Assembly: GCF_903645295.1 (NCBI RefSeq)
Contig: NZ_CAHJXM010000002.1
Span: 1,121,674 to 1,185,673 of the forward strand
Origin: Bacillus sp. Marseille-Q1617
GTDB taxonomy: Bacteria > Bacillota > Bacilli > Bacillales > Bacillaceae_B
Direction: 5' to 3'
Length of the DNA stretch: 64,000 nucleotides
Shown here: positions 1-8,760 of the stretch, one piece after another
Layout: each line of letters opens with the position of its first letter
Position numbering within the stretch: the stretch's first letter is position 1
The notes under the pieces: generated by a model
Database searches by the model: none
The model's input: only the letters and a program-made list of their open reading frames with translations
What the model was told of the DNA's origin: nothing
Made by a program: the position numbers and the translations under genes

Positions 1-1
1 A

Positions 2-181
2 GCCATGCGTACGGAAAAAGAAGTGTTCATGAAGCAAATCATCATCGAAGGAGTAGTGGGGATCCAATCAGGACAGAATCCGAGAATACTTGAAGAAAAG
101 CTCAAAGTCTTTCTGTCACACGACGAACTGCTGAGATATGCCCAAAGGCAGCAGGAGGGGGCAGCCCTTGATGAGGCGTAG
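2..181 (+). CDS. motP: MotP, C-terminal end only (flagellar stator, MotA family)
   Basis: This is the last 59 codons of a gene that begins upstream of the window. The reading frame ends in ILEEKLKVFLSHDELL and a TAG at 179-181, which fits the cytoplasmic C-terminus of a MotA/MotP-type stator subunit. In the family, MotP forms a four-helix membrane protein that pairs with MotS as a sodium-conducting torque generator of the flagellum. The assignment rests mainly on context: the next gene overlaps it and is a clear MotB/MotS homologue, and the pair lies just before acuC as in B. subtilis. The membrane helices and motor-interacting loop are outside the window, so ion specificity cannot be judged here. 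Confidence 0.8.
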   Translation, partial: AMRTEKEVFMKQIIIEGVVGIQSGQNPRILEEKLKVFLSHDELLRYAQRQQEGAALDEA

Positions 182-911
182 AAGAAAACCGATTGAGCCG
201 AGAGCGAATGCTCCGCGATGGATGGTGACCTTTTCGGATTTGATCACTCTTATTCTCGTTTTCTTTATTCTGCTTTTTTCAATGTCGCAGATTGATATAG
301 TAAAATTCCGCGCCATTGCCGATTCATTTCAACAGAAGCAGATTCTTGAATTCTACCCATCTGTCATCCCATTTGAAAAGCCGTCAAGCGAGCCTGAAAT
401 AGAAATGGACGCTGATCAAAGGGACACAAGGGCAGAGCGGGAGAAAGACTTGCAGGAATTACTGACAGAAATCCAAGCTTACTTAAAAGAAAACGAATTG
501 AGTGACATCGTGGTTGCGACAAGAACGGAAAGAGGAGTCGTCCTTGTCCTGCAGGAACAGGCACTCTTTGCCTCTGGCGAAGCAGCGATCCTTGAAACAT
601 CCTATCCGTTTTTAAATAAAGTGGGAAATCTGCTGTCTCAAATCCCCAACTTTGTAAAAGTGGAAGGGCATACGGACAACAGGCCGATTTCTACATATCA
701 ATTTCCTTCTAACTGGGAACTCTCTTCGGCACGTGCCAGTGCTGTGATCCGATACTTGATCCAGGCTGAAAACCTGGACCCAAAACGATTCATCGCAGTA
801 GGCTACGGTGATACGCGTCCGATTGCGCCGAATGATACATCTGATAATTTGCAAAAGAATAGAAGAGTGGAGATCATCGTCAGCGACCCTGCTTATGAAG
901 AAGAATCGTAG
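171..911 (+). CDS. motS: MotS, sodium-type flagellar stator subunit (MotB family)
   Basis: This 246-residue protein is the peptidoglycan-anchored stator subunit that works with MotP to drive flagellar rotation. An arginine-rich N-terminus leads into one membrane helix at about residues 18-38. That helix carries the ion-binding aspartate (D23) in FSDLITLILVFFILLF. A linker follows and then an OmpA-like peptidoglycan-binding domain with VEGHTDNRPI and NRRVEIIV at about 165-240. The ATG at 171 is chosen because AGGAGGGG lies at 153-160 with ten bases of spacing. An in-frame ATG at 138 lies upstream of that ribosome site. The start overlaps the end of motP, which indicates translational coupling. 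Assignment to MotS rather than MotB rests on linkage to acuC; no chemotaxis genes are present. Confidence 0.9.
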   Translation: MRRRRKPIEPRANAPRWMVTFSDLITLILVFFILLFSMSQIDIVKFRAIADSFQQKQILEFYPSVIPFEKPSSEPEIEMDADQRDTRAEREKDLQELLTEIQAYLKENELSDIVVATRTERGVVLVLQEQALFASGEAAILETSYPFLNKVGNLLSQIPNFVKVEGHTDNRPISTYQFPSNWELSSARASAVIRYLIQAENLDPKRFIAVGYGDTRPIAPNDTSDNLQKNRRVEIIVSDPAYEEES

Positions 912-918
912 AATAGGA

Positions 919-955
919 AACCATTTCAACAGTGAAAGTTGAAGTGGTTTTTTTG
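919..955 (+). terminator. motPS terminator
   Basis: The arms AACCATTTCAAC and GTTGAAGTGGTT pair with one G-U around a 7-base loop and are followed by a T run. It lies eight bases after the motS stop codon. Confidence 0.85.
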
Positions 956-979
956 TTGCAGGAAAGTGAAGGGAAGGTA

Positions 980-1023
980 AAGATAGTAAAGGCTCAGAGT
1001 CTGTCGGCTATAGACTCTGAGCC
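980..1023 (-). terminator. acuABC terminator
   Basis: A perfect 12-bp stem (GGCTCAGAGTCT at 991-1002 with its complement at 1012-1023) sits just downstream of acuC on the minus strand. It is followed by a broken T-rich tail, so termination may be less efficient than at motS. Confidence 0.75.
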
Positions 1024-1037
1024 TGTTATCTGCTCTC

Positions 1038-2210
1038 TCAACTTCCGGGTTTCTGCCTAAGCTGCTGGCGGATGGGATAGAGGGCTTTTTCAAGGGTATG
1101 TCTATTTTTTTCAGTGATTTCGCCTTTCCGCGGTATGGCTGGATAAATGTCTGGAGCGTCGGTCCATTCAGTGGGCAGTGGAACTCCTGCTTTACTTTTC
1201 CACCGTTCAATCCAAGCCGGCGGGAGGGCGCCGGATGCATCCACCCGTCCGGTCATCTCCAGCCAGATCAAGGACCAGGCTCTCGGGACGACCCGCCAAA
1301 TATCATATCCGCCGCCGCCTACCGCAATCCATTTGCCGTTGCAGTACTTCTCAGCCAGTTCGTGGGCGATGCGGGGAATTTCCTTGTAAATGTTCATCGT
1401 GGCAGACAGATGTGTCAATGGGTCATAGTAATGGGCATCTGCACCATTCTGAGTCAGGATGACATCGGGTTTGAAGAATTCAACAACCTCCCGGAAGCTT
1501 GTTTCATATGCTTCGAGCCAGGATTCATCCTCTGTGAATGCATCCAACGGGATATTGAATGAAAATCCGTACCCTTTCCCATGGCCGCGTTCATTGATGT
1601 TGCCTGTGCCGGGGAACAAGTATCTGCCGGTTTCGTGGATGGACAATGTACAGACATCGGGATCGTCATAAAAAGACCACTGAACACCATCCCCGTGATG
1701 GGCATCCGTGTCGACATACAGCACTCTGGCATTATATTTTTCTTGTAAATACCGGATGGCAACAGAACTGTCATTGTATATACAGAAGCCGGAAGCCTTA
1801 CCCTTAAAGCCGTGATGAAGCCCGCCGCCGAGGTGAAGCGCATGTTTCGCTTTTCCGGTCATCACGTAATCAACTGCTGTAAGCGTCCCTCCGACCAGAT
1901 AGGCGCTTGCTTGGTGCATCCCATCGAACATCGGTGTATCTTCAGTACCGATTCCGTAACCTTCTGCCTGTTCAGGAGGGAGCTGGCCAGTACTTGCTCT
2001 CTTGACAGCGTTTACATAGTTGGGGTCGTGATTGAGAAATAACTCTTCATCCGTTGCCATTCTTGCCGGGATGATCTCCCCCGGATGGAGGGCCTGGACT
2101 TCCTTCAATAAATCCATAGTCAGCGTCAATCTGGTCTGGTTGAAAGGATGCTGATCATTGAAACGGTACCCGAGAAGTTCGTCGGAATAAATAAATACTG
2201 CATCTTTCAT
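1038..2210 (-). CDS. acuC: AcuC, acetoin utilization protein, class I/II histone-deacetylase-like protein deacetylase
   Basis: This 390-residue zinc deacetylase of the arginase/HDAC fold is known in B. subtilis to remove the acetyl group that AcuA places on acetyl-CoA synthetase, which reactivates the enzyme. The family signatures are visible: LGGGLHHG, the metal-binding DTDAHHGDGVQ, HETGRYLFPGTG and NGADAHYYDPL, and the glycine-rich VGGGGYDIWRV near the end. It is the last gene of acuABC. Its ATG overlaps the acuB stop codon in the sequence ATGATGA; the second ATG is chosen because it gives the family start MKDAVFIYSD, and the first, three bases earlier, is equally possible. Length matches the B. 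subtilis protein closely. Confidence 0.93.
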   Translation of the reverse strand: MKDAVFIYSDELLGYRFNDQHPFNQTRLTLTMDLLKEVQALHPGEIIPARMATDEELFLNHDPNYVNAVKRASTGQLPPEQAEGYGIGTEDTPMFDGMHQASAYLVGGTLTAVDYVMTGKAKHALHLGGGLHHGFKGKASGFCIYNDSSVAIRYLQEKYNARVLYVDTDAHHGDGVQWSFYDDPDVCTLSIHETGRYLFPGTGNINERGHGKGYGFSFNIPLDAFTEDESWLEAYETSFREVVEFFKPDVILTQNGADAHYYDPLTHLSATMNIYKEIPRIAHELAEKYCNGKWIAVGGGGYDIWRVVPRAWSLIWLEMTGRVDASGALPPAWIERWKSKAGVPLPTEWTDAPDIYPAIPRKGEITEKNRHTLEKALYPIRQQLRQKPGS

Positions 2211-2857
2211 CATGAAGACATTCCCGGCATGTTTGGCCATAACACGTCATATCCTTCTTTCTTCAAATCTTCTATCACGTTCATCGGATTCATCGTCCTT
2301 ACCCGGAAGACAAGTATTTTATAGGCTTCATCTTTTTTATCAGGGTATACAAGTACACTCAGAATATTGCTGTTATGGCGACGGATAATGCCTGCCACAT
2401 CATATAATATACCCGCACGATGAGGGACCTTTACCTCAATCTGTGAACCGGGCTGATTGGCTCCTGTCAGCTGGATCAGCGTGTGGAGGAGGTCTGTTTC
2501 CGTAATGATCCCGATCAGCTTGTTCTCCCTTACAATCGGCAGGCAGCTGATGTGATGTTCATAAAATAAAGCGGCAACTTCCTCGACAAAATCCAGGGGG
2601 TGCCCTGTAATCACATCTGTTTTCATAATGAATTTGAGAGGTTTCTTCAGCTCAGCGGCAGAAGAATCATCATCAAATATAGAGGGTGTACCGTCCTTGA
2701 CATCGCGGTCACTTACAATCCCGATGACTTCTGAGTGATCATTGATGATGGGGATATGCTTGATTTTCTTTTCCCTCATTAAATTAATGGCTGATTCAAT
2801 CGTATCATCCGGTTTTAAGACAGCCACTTCCGTCTTCATAATTTCTTCGACTATCAT
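2210..2857 (-). CDS. acuB: AcuB, CBS-ACT domain protein of the acetate/acetoin module
   Basis: The 215-residue protein has two CBS domains (about residues 1-60 and 75-135, with GIVSDRDVK and GIITETDLL) followed by an ACT-like domain near 140-210. CBS domains usually bind adenine nucleotides, so a role as an energy or ligand sensor for AcuA/AcuC control of AcsA is a reasonable inference. Its biochemical function is not established. The ATG at 2857 matches the family start MIVEEIM and follows AAGGGGTGG; an in-frame GTG nine bases upstream is less likely because it lies inside that ribosome site. It lies 30 bp after acuA and overlaps acuC, which supports one operon. Confidence 0.9.
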   Translation of the reverse strand: MIVEEIMKTEVAVLKPDDTIESAINLMREKKIKHIPIINDHSEVIGIVSDRDVKDGTPSIFDDDSSAAELKKPLKFIMKTDVITGHPLDFVEEVAALFYEHHISCLPIVRENKLIGIITETDLLHTLIQLTGANQPGSQIEVKVPHRAGILYDVAGIIRRHNSNILSVLVYPDKKDEAYKILVFRVRTMNPMNVIEDLKKEGYDVLWPNMPGMSS

Positions 2858-2887
2858 GCTCTCCACCCCTTCTAGAAAACGAATAGT

Positions 2888-3520
2888 TTAATACATAAAA
2901 CGGTTCATGAATCGAAGCTGATCGAATCTCTGGATGGATTCGGAGTCGACCCTTTTTCCGATTCTCGCCATCAGGCAGTTGGCTGGGTGGGAACTGATTT
3001 CAGGGTCATCGGTCGCGTAATATTCCAGCCCTCCCGCATTCATCATCTTCTCCATGATTTTGCGGTACTCCCAAACATTCAGCCCCGTTCCTTTCAGGTC
3101 CCAATGCCAGTAATATTCGGTTGTAATGACAATGAAGTCTTCCATATTGTCATCCATCATTGATACTTTTAACAGGTGCTTTCCGACTGAGGCACCGCGA
3201 TACTTTGGAATGACTTCAATTGCACCGAGCTCGATCAAATTCTCCATTTTCCCTTGAGACCAACGTTCAAGAGGATCTGGATATAGATATGTAACATAGC
3301 CTACAATCGTATGATTATCCCTTGCGATTATAATCCTTCCTTCAGGCAAACCGGCAATCTCGACAAGAGCTTTATGCTGCTGTGCAGGAGGTCTGAAAGC
3401 GACCAAATCTTCATGAAAATCAAGACGTGCCAGTTCCTCTGCATGAATAGGCCCTTCAATGATCAAGTTTCCTTTTGTTGTCTTTACCTCAGTTGCATTA
3501 TAGGTTTTCTTCAATTTCAT
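2888..3520 (-). CDS. acuA: AcuA, GNAT protein acetyltransferase acting on acetyl-CoA synthetase
   Basis: This 210-residue GNAT acetyltransferase modifies the active-site lysine of AcsA in B. subtilis and thereby switches acetate activation off. The family stretches RPPAQQHKALVEIAGLPEGR, GYVTYLYPDPLERWS and the acetyl-CoA-binding region EVIPKYRGASVGK (about residues 115-130) are visible, as is the C-terminal HPANCLMARIGK. The ATG at 3520 gives the family length and follows TAGGTGGTG; an upstream in-frame ATG at 3562 lies in the promoter region and is rejected. The gene is divergent from its target acsA and is followed by acuB and acuC. A CcpA site overlaps its promoter. Confidence 0.93.
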   Translation of the reverse strand: MKLKKTYNATEVKTTKGNLIIEGPIHAEELARLDFHEDLVAFRPPAQQHKALVEIAGLPEGRIIIARDNHTIVGYVTYLYPDPLERWSQGKMENLIELGAIEVIPKYRGASVGKHLLKVSMMDDNMEDFIVITTEYYWHWDLKGTGLNVWEYRKIMEKMMNAGGLEYYATDDPEISSHPANCLMARIGKRVDSESIQRFDQLRFMNRFMY

Positions 3521-3553
3521 CTGGACACCACCTAAAGATATTCCTCTCAATCT

Positions 3554-3589
3554 ATTATACATGAAATAGAAAAAAGTAGAGCGCTTTCA
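3554..3589 (-). promoter_or_regulatory. acuABC promoter with overlapping cre (CcpA) site
   Basis: On the minus strand a perfect TATAAT lies at 3559-3554. About 17 bp upstream the -35 region is covered by TGAAAGCGCTCTAC (3589-3576), which matches 12 of 14 positions of the cre consensus TGWAANCGNTNWCA. A cre over the -35 region would be expected to repress. CcpA control of acuABC is established in B. subtilis; its operation here is inferred. Confidence 0.7.
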
Positions 3590-3592
3590 CAA

Positions 3593-3607
3593 AATTTTCA
3601 GACGTTT
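3593..3607. promoter_or_regulatory. Possible CodY box in the acuA-acsA intergenic region
   Basis: AATTTTCAGACGTTT matches the CodY consensus AATTTTCWGAAAATT at 12 of 15 positions. It lies next to the cre site between the two divergent promoters. This is a motif match only. Confidence 0.35.
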
Positions 3608-3721
3608 GAAATAAATTTTTGCCAGCGGAACATTATTGTAAAATACCTATAAATCAATGGTTTAAATGGTATCAATCCTATAAATATTGAGGATAATCGA
3701 TACAACTGATTTTTTAAAAAA

Positions 3722-3750
3722 TTGAGAAAATATAATTTATATACTATAAT
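3722..3750 (+). promoter_or_regulatory. acsA sigmaA promoter
   Basis: TTGAGA at 3722-3727 and TATAAT at 3745-3750 are separated by 17 bp. The predicted start is about 30 bases before the AcsA codons, with AAGGGGG at 3771 as ribosome site. Confidence 0.8.
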
Positions 3751-3786
3751 AAGGTTGTAAATTCTTACATAAGGGGGATTCGGTAT

Positions 3787-5505
3787 ATGAAAGTGGAAGC
3801 GTTACCAGTCACGAAGGGGAACTATAATCTTGAAAGCTATGAAAATACTTATGATTCTTTTGATTGGAAGGAAGTTGAAAAAGAATTTTCATGGCATGAG
3901 ACAGGACGGGTAAATTTAGCGTATGAAGCGATTGACCGTCATGCAGAATCATTCAGAAAAAATAAAGTTGCCCTTTATTATCGGGATCCTGAACGTGATG
4001 AAAAATACACGTTCACTGATATGAAGAAATTATCCAATAAAGCAGGAAACGTCCTGAAACAATACGGTGATGTGGAAAAAGGGGACCGTGTGTTCATCTT
4101 TATGCCAAGATCACCCGAGCTGTATTTCTCCGTTCTCGGAGCAGTGAAGCTGGGCGCCATTGTCGGTCCTTTATTCGAAGCATTCATGGAGGGCGCTGTA
4201 CGGGACCGCCTGGAGGACAGCGAAGCAAAGGTTCTCATCACGACTCCTGAACTGCTGGACCGTGTTCCTGTCAGTGAACTGCCTCATCTCAAACATGTAT
4301 TCCTTATCGGGGATAACGTGCAGGAAGATGATGTACATGTTGATTTCAATGCAAAATTCAAAGAAGCAAGTGATAAGCTTGCAGTCGAGTGGGTGGACCG
4401 GAATGACGGTCTGATCCTGCATTACACGTCCGGCTCGACAGGAAAGCCTAAGGGAGTGCTGCATGTTCATAATGCAATGCTTCAGCACTACCAGACATCT
4501 AAATGGGTGCTGGATCTGCAGGAAGAAGATGTATACTGGTGTACGGCGGACCCTGGCTGGGTGACGGGTACTTCATACGGAATCTTCGGCCCATGGCTGA
4601 CAGGTACTTCAAACGTCATTGTAGGAGGGCGCTTCAAGCCTGAAAATTGGTATAAAACGATAGAAGATTACGGGGTGACCGTATGGTACAGTGCACCGAC
4701 CGCTTTCAGGATGCTGATGGGTGCCGGCGATGAGGTCGTGAAACAGTTCGATCTAAGTTCCCTTCGCCATATCCTGAGTGTGGGAGAACCCCTTAACCCT
4801 GAAGTGGTGCGCTGGGGGATGAAGGTCTTCAACCTGCGCATACATGATACGTGGTGGATGACGGAAACGGGAGGACAGTTGATCTGTAACTATCCTTGCA
4901 TGGAAATCAAGCCGGGATCAATGGGTAAACCTTTCCCGGGAGTGAAGGCTGCGATCGTCGATGATCAGGGGAATGAGCTCCCTCCGAACCGAATGGGGAA
5001 CCTGGCTATCAAAAAAGGCTGGCCATCCATGATGAGCCAGATCTGGAACAATCCGCAGAAGTACGAGTCTTACTTCATGCCGGGTGATTGGTATGTATCA
5101 GGGGACTCAGCGTATATGGACGAAGAAGGCTACTTCTGGTTCCAGGGCCGTGTGGACGATGTCATCATGACATCCGGTGAACGCGTAGGCCCGTTCGAGG
5201 TGGAGAGCAAGCTTGTTGAACACCCTGCAGTCGCAGAAGCCGGTGTCATCGGTAAACCTGACCCTGTACGCGGTGAAATCATCAAGGCCTTCATAGCACT
5301 TCGTGACGGCTACGAAGTGACAGATGAGCTGAAAGAAGATATCCGCCAATTTGTCAAAAAAGGATTGGCTGCGCACGCCGCTCCACGTGAAATCGAATTC
5401 CGTGAAAAACTTCCAAAGACCCGAAGCGGTAAAATCATGCGCCGTGTCTTGAAAGCATGGGAGCTGGATTTACCTACTGGTGATTTAAGTACGATGGAAG
5501 ATTAA
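3787..5505 (+). CDS. acsA: AcsA, AMP-forming acetyl-CoA synthetase
   Basis: This 572-residue enzyme of the adenylate-forming family converts acetate, ATP and CoA to acetyl-CoA, AMP and pyrophosphate in the cytoplasm. The P-loop-like YTSGSTGKPKG is at about residues 213-223. The conserved WWMTETGG, GDSAYMDEEGY and SGERVGPFEVE motifs follow. The catalytic lysine in TRSGK is residue 549, the same number as the lysine acetylated by AcuA in B. subtilis. The gene is divergent from acuABC, which encodes its acetyltransferase and deacetylase. It has its own sigmaA promoter and a strong terminator. The cre site in the shared intergenic region suggests glucose repression. The protein is full length with no anomalies. 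Confidence 0.97.
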   Translation: MKVEALPVTKGNYNLESYENTYDSFDWKEVEKEFSWHETGRVNLAYEAIDRHAESFRKNKVALYYRDPERDEKYTFTDMKKLSNKAGNVLKQYGDVEKGDRVFIFMPRSPELYFSVLGAVKLGAIVGPLFEAFMEGAVRDRLEDSEAKVLITTPELLDRVPVSELPHLKHVFLIGDNVQEDDVHVDFNAKFKEASDKLAVEWVDRNDGLILHYTSGSTGKPKGVLHVHNAMLQHYQTSKWVLDLQEEDVYWCTADPGWVTGTSYGIFGPWLTGTSNVIVGGRFKPENWYKTIEDYGVTVWYSAPTAFRMLMGAGDEVVKQFDLSSLRHILSVGEPLNPEVVRWGMKVFNLRIHDTWWMTETGGQLICNYPCMEIKPGSMGKPFPGVKAAIVDDQGNELPPNRMGNLAIKKGWPSMMSQIWNNPQKYESYFMPGDWYVSGDSAYMDEEGYFWFQGRVDDVIMTSGERVGPFEVESKLVEHPAVAEAGVIGKPDPVRGEIIKAFIALRDGYEVTDELKEDIRQFVKKGLAAHAAPREIEFREKLPKTRSGKIMRRVLKAWELDLPTGDLSTMED

Positions 5506-5515
5506 TCGTTATAAG

Positions 5516-5546
5516 AAAACCCCCGCTTATTGAAGCGGGGGTTTTT
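5516..5546 (+). terminator. acsA terminator
   Basis: A strong stem of CCCCCGCTT with AAGCGGGGG is followed by TTTTT, ten bases after the acsA stop. A-rich bases on the other side mean it could also act on the minus strand. Confidence 0.9.
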
Positions 5547-5568
5547 GCATGACATTTCTCCATTCATC

Positions 5569-5605
5569 AAAAAACGAGCACAGAAACTAATTCTGTGCTC
5601 GTTTT
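5569..5605 (-). terminator. Terminator of the penicillin-binding protein gene
   Basis: The 15-bp arms AAAACGAGCACAGAA (5571-5585) and their complement (5591-5605) flank a five-base loop, and the minus strand continues into T residues. It lies just after the stop codon at 5613. Confidence 0.88.
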
Positions 5606-5612
5606 CCATTTT

Positions 5613-8573
5613 TTATTCTGTTCCTTCTTCAGGCGGTTTAGGATCCGTTGGTTCATCATCACCAGGAGGTTCAGGCGTGGTGCCGCCATCTCCGCCGCCA
5701 TCTCCGCCGCCATCTCCGCCGCCGTCAGCTGGAGGAGGTTCCGGTTTATCCGGCTCCGGAGGCTTGGGATCTGTTGGTTTATCCCCGCCCGGAGGCTTCG
5801 GCTCCGGTTTTGGCTTTTCAGGCTTTGGTTCCGGTTTCCCGACTTGAACCGTGTTGGACGGAGACGATTCTTTACCGGCCACATCGACGGCCTTGACGAA
5901 ATACTCTCCGTTACCCACTGAAACGGAATAGTTGTCACCTGATTTGACGCTGCCTACTTTACTACCGGATTTAGAATAAACACGGTAACCGACGACATCC
6001 CCGCTTCCGGAAGAAGTCCATGTAATCTTATTTCCGTTCACAGAAGCTTTCACCGTGCCGGGTGCAGCTCCATCATCAGAAATTTTATTCTCTGCAATCA
6101 GAACATTTTTAAACCGTTCATCTTCCTGAGGGATCAGTTTTGAAGCATCCCCAGGCACTTTACCGAATACATTTTTCACAAAATCAGGATTCAGGATGAC
6201 CCCTGGCTGTGAAAATTCTTCCGGTGTATTAGGAAGGGCCAGATATTTCTTTCCATTGACCATCACGTAACGGCTCATCAGCAAGCTGTCATCGGTTTTG
6301 GTCGGTACAAATTTGGCATTGAACAGATCACTCTTGACAAGTCCGGCTTTCGTACATGCTTCTGAAGGAAGCAGTCCGGAGATTGAACAGAATGAACGTC
6401 GTACGATTCCGCCCGGTTCTTTAAAGGAGCCTTCGGGATCGATCAGGTTTGGTGCAAGGTCTCTTGTATCATTCAGCAGGAAGGACCATAGACGAATGTT
6501 TCTTAATCCGTAATGTCCATACTGCGCACGGGATGCTGCTGTATTTAAGTCTGAAGGTGTATCATACCCAAACCAGGTACCAAATGTGATGCTCGGGTTG
6601 GAAGCAACAAACCAATGGTCTTTATAATCCTGGGAAGTACCCGATTTCCCTGCCCAATCCGATGAGAAGTTCAGGAATCTTTTCGCATAGCGGCCAGTCC
6701 CAAGTGAATGGTCGAGCGTATCCCTCATCATGTCGATCGTCAGGTAAGCCGTCTGCGGGCTGTAAACTTCCACTGGCTCTGATTTATGTTCAAACACAAT
6801 ATTTCCGTCTTGATCGACGATCTTATCGATCATATAGGCGTCCACAAATTTTCCGCCGTTGGCGAATGTCGAATAAGCATTGACGTTTTCCTCGACCGTC
6901 ACACCTTGTGTGGTGGCTCCGAGTGCAAGGGACAAGTTATTATCCACCCGGCCCAATTTTGCAAAATCCATCTTCATCAGGAATTCGTTGAATGGATTGC
7001 GGTCATAAATGTTTGCATACGTTCTGACCGCCGTAAGGTTCAATGATTCTGCCAGTGCAAATCGTGCAGGGAATAGTCCCCGTTCCTTCAATGAGTAGTT
7101 TTCCGGTGTCCATCCATTGATATTCACCCCGACATCAGGCAGGGGCGAACCCGGTGAAATGTAGCCATACTCCAATGCAGGTGCGTATGCAAGAAGCGGC
7201 TTCATTGTCGAACCATTCGAGCGGTAGGAGGATGTTGCGTGATTCAACTGCTCGAGTTTGAAATCACGGCCCCCGATGAAACTTATGATTCTTCCAGTCT
7301 TGTTTTCTATCATGATGGCGCCGACTTGAACCGGTTCTTCAACTTGGACTTCTTCACCGGTTTCAGGGTCGGTTGTTGTGACGGTTTTTGAAGGACCGTA
7401 CATGTCATAAGCATTTTTTGTTTTCTGCATTTGATCATAGATTTTTTTATCGATGGTGGAATGGATTTCATACCCGCTTTGACGGACATTGCGGTCAGCC
7501 AGTGTGTGGTATTTCTCTTCCAATTCATCATTATTTTCAAGGTCCTGCTTCGAATAACCGTCTTTCTCGGCAAGAACACCCGTCATGATGTCGATGGCCC
7601 TGCTTTCAAGTTCGGCTGTCAGCCAAGGGTAGTTTTCGCTTGGAGAAGCTTTCGGCTCAATGAAATCCTTTGTTAGATCGTAGGCTACTGCGTCTTCATA
7701 TTCCTTGTCCGTGATATAACCTTCTCTATGCATCCTGTATAGGACGGTGTTTTTACGTGACATACCCGGCTCGAGGTTCTCTTTCAGTTCTCCATTATTC
7801 ATGAATGGCGTGTAACTGAAAGGAGCCTGGGGCAGCCCGGCTATGAATGCTGACTGTGGAAGGGTCAGGTCTTTTGCATCCACGCCAAAAATTCCCTGGG
7901 CAGCAGATTGGACTCCGCCGATATTACGGCCTGATGAATTTCTTCCCAATGTTGCAACGTTGAGATAGGCTTCGAGGATCTCGTCCTTTTCAAAGAATCT
8001 TTCCAGCCGCAGGGCTAGAAGGATTTCTTTAGCTTTTCTTTCGAAGGATACTTCATTGGTCAGGATCTGGTTCTTGATGAGCTGCTGTGTGAGCGTGCTT
8101 CCGCCTGATTGAGTGGAAGAGTTGGTGAATTCCTGCAGCACTGCACGCATGATCGCTTTCGGAACCACTCCATTGTGCTCTTTGAAATACTCATCTTCTG
8201 TGGCGATGACGGCATTTCGCAGATGCTCCGACACATCTTCCAGTTTCACTTCTTCACGTTCAAGATCTGTCCTTAATTTTCCAAGATAGACATCGTCGGC
8301 AAAATAAAGCTGCGAGGTTTCTTCGTAATTGTAAATGTCCTTTTTCATTTGGTCGTAAGAACGAATCGGCTCTTCCTTGACCAGCGATGCGAAATAACCG
8401 GCCCCCACGCCCCCTGCGAAAGCCGTCCCGAGTACCAATACAACAATGGTGATCAGGGCAAGGTTCCAAAATACTCCGTATGTAATTCTTGCTCGTTTTT
8501 GAACTCCGGTATTTGTAAAGAACCTGATGACAGGATCTAATTTTTCAAGTAATTTGTTCCATGTTTCTCTCAT
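5613..8573 (-). CDS. Class A penicillin-binding protein (PBP1A-type) with fibronectin-like domain and glycine-aspartate tail
   Basis: This 986-residue bifunctional enzyme polymerises and crosslinks peptidoglycan outside the membrane. One membrane helix at about 35-60 precedes a GT51 glycosyltransferase domain with catalytic ATEDEYF (E126), GGSTLTQQL (157-165) and LNVATLG. The transpeptidase domain carries STMK (serine 455), SLN (510-512) and KSGT (643-646). A type III fibronectin-like module follows at about 850-915. The tail is rich in Pro, Lys and Glu with repeated GGGD units (last 70 residues) and is probably flexible in the wall. The ATG follows AGGGGGAA. It is a single gene with its own terminator, convergent with acsA. 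Family features are clear, but it cannot be equated with a named B. subtilis PBP. Confidence 0.93.
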   Translation of the reverse strand: MRETWNKLLEKLDPVIRFFTNTGVQKRARITYGVFWNLALITIVVLVLGTAFAGGVGAGYFASLVKEEPIRSYDQMKKDIYNYEETSQLYFADDVYLGKLRTDLEREEVKLEDVSEHLRNAVIATEDEYFKEHNGVVPKAIMRAVLQEFTNSSTQSGGSTLTQQLIKNQILTNEVSFERKAKEILLALRLERFFEKDEILEAYLNVATLGRNSSGRNIGGVQSAAQGIFGVDAKDLTLPQSAFIAGLPQAPFSYTPFMNNGELKENLEPGMSRKNTVLYRMHREGYITDKEYEDAVAYDLTKDFIEPKASPSENYPWLTAELESRAIDIMTGVLAEKDGYSKQDLENNDELEEKYHTLADRNVRQSGYEIHSTIDKKIYDQMQKTKNAYDMYGPSKTVTTTDPETGEEVQVEEPVQVGAIMIENKTGRIISFIGGRDFKLEQLNHATSSYRSNGSTMKPLLAYAPALEYGYISPGSPLPDVGVNINGWTPENYSLKERGLFPARFALAESLNLTAVRTYANIYDRNPFNEFLMKMDFAKLGRVDNNLSLALGATTQGVTVEENVNAYSTFANGGKFVDAYMIDKIVDQDGNIVFEHKSEPVEVYSPQTAYLTIDMMRDTLDHSLGTGRYAKRFLNFSSDWAGKSGTSQDYKDHWFVASNPSITFGTWFGYDTPSDLNTAASRAQYGHYGLRNIRLWSFLLNDTRDLAPNLIDPEGSFKEPGGIVRRSFCSISGLLPSEACTKAGLVKSDLFNAKFVPTKTDDSLLMSRYVMVNGKKYLALPNTPEEFSQPGVILNPDFVKNVFGKVPGDASKLIPQEDERFKNVLIAENKISDDGAAPGTVKASVNGNKITWTSSGSGDVVGYRVYSKSGSKVGSVKSGDNYSVSVGNGEYFVKAVDVAGKESSPSNTVQVGKPEPKPEKPKPEPKPPGGDKPTDPKPPEPDKPEPPPADGGGDGGGDGGGDGGTTPEPPGDDEPTDPKPPEEGTE

Positions 8574-8760
8574 ATTTTCATTCCCCCTAGAACATTCCTA
8601 TTATAGCATATCCAAGAGAACACTGTCGTAAAAAGTCAAATAAAAAAGGTATTTTGACATAAAAAATTCTTGACTTTATTGACTAAAGTAATGCATTATG
8701 GTAAAAACCTAATATAGTTAGTATTGAACTTTTTCAATTCATTTGACATACAGACCCTAC

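Noticed and set aside
5530..5847. Gly/Ser/Pro-rich frame on the plus strand opposite the PBP tail
   Set aside because: It is the complement of the low-complexity GGGD and proline codons of the PBP gene.
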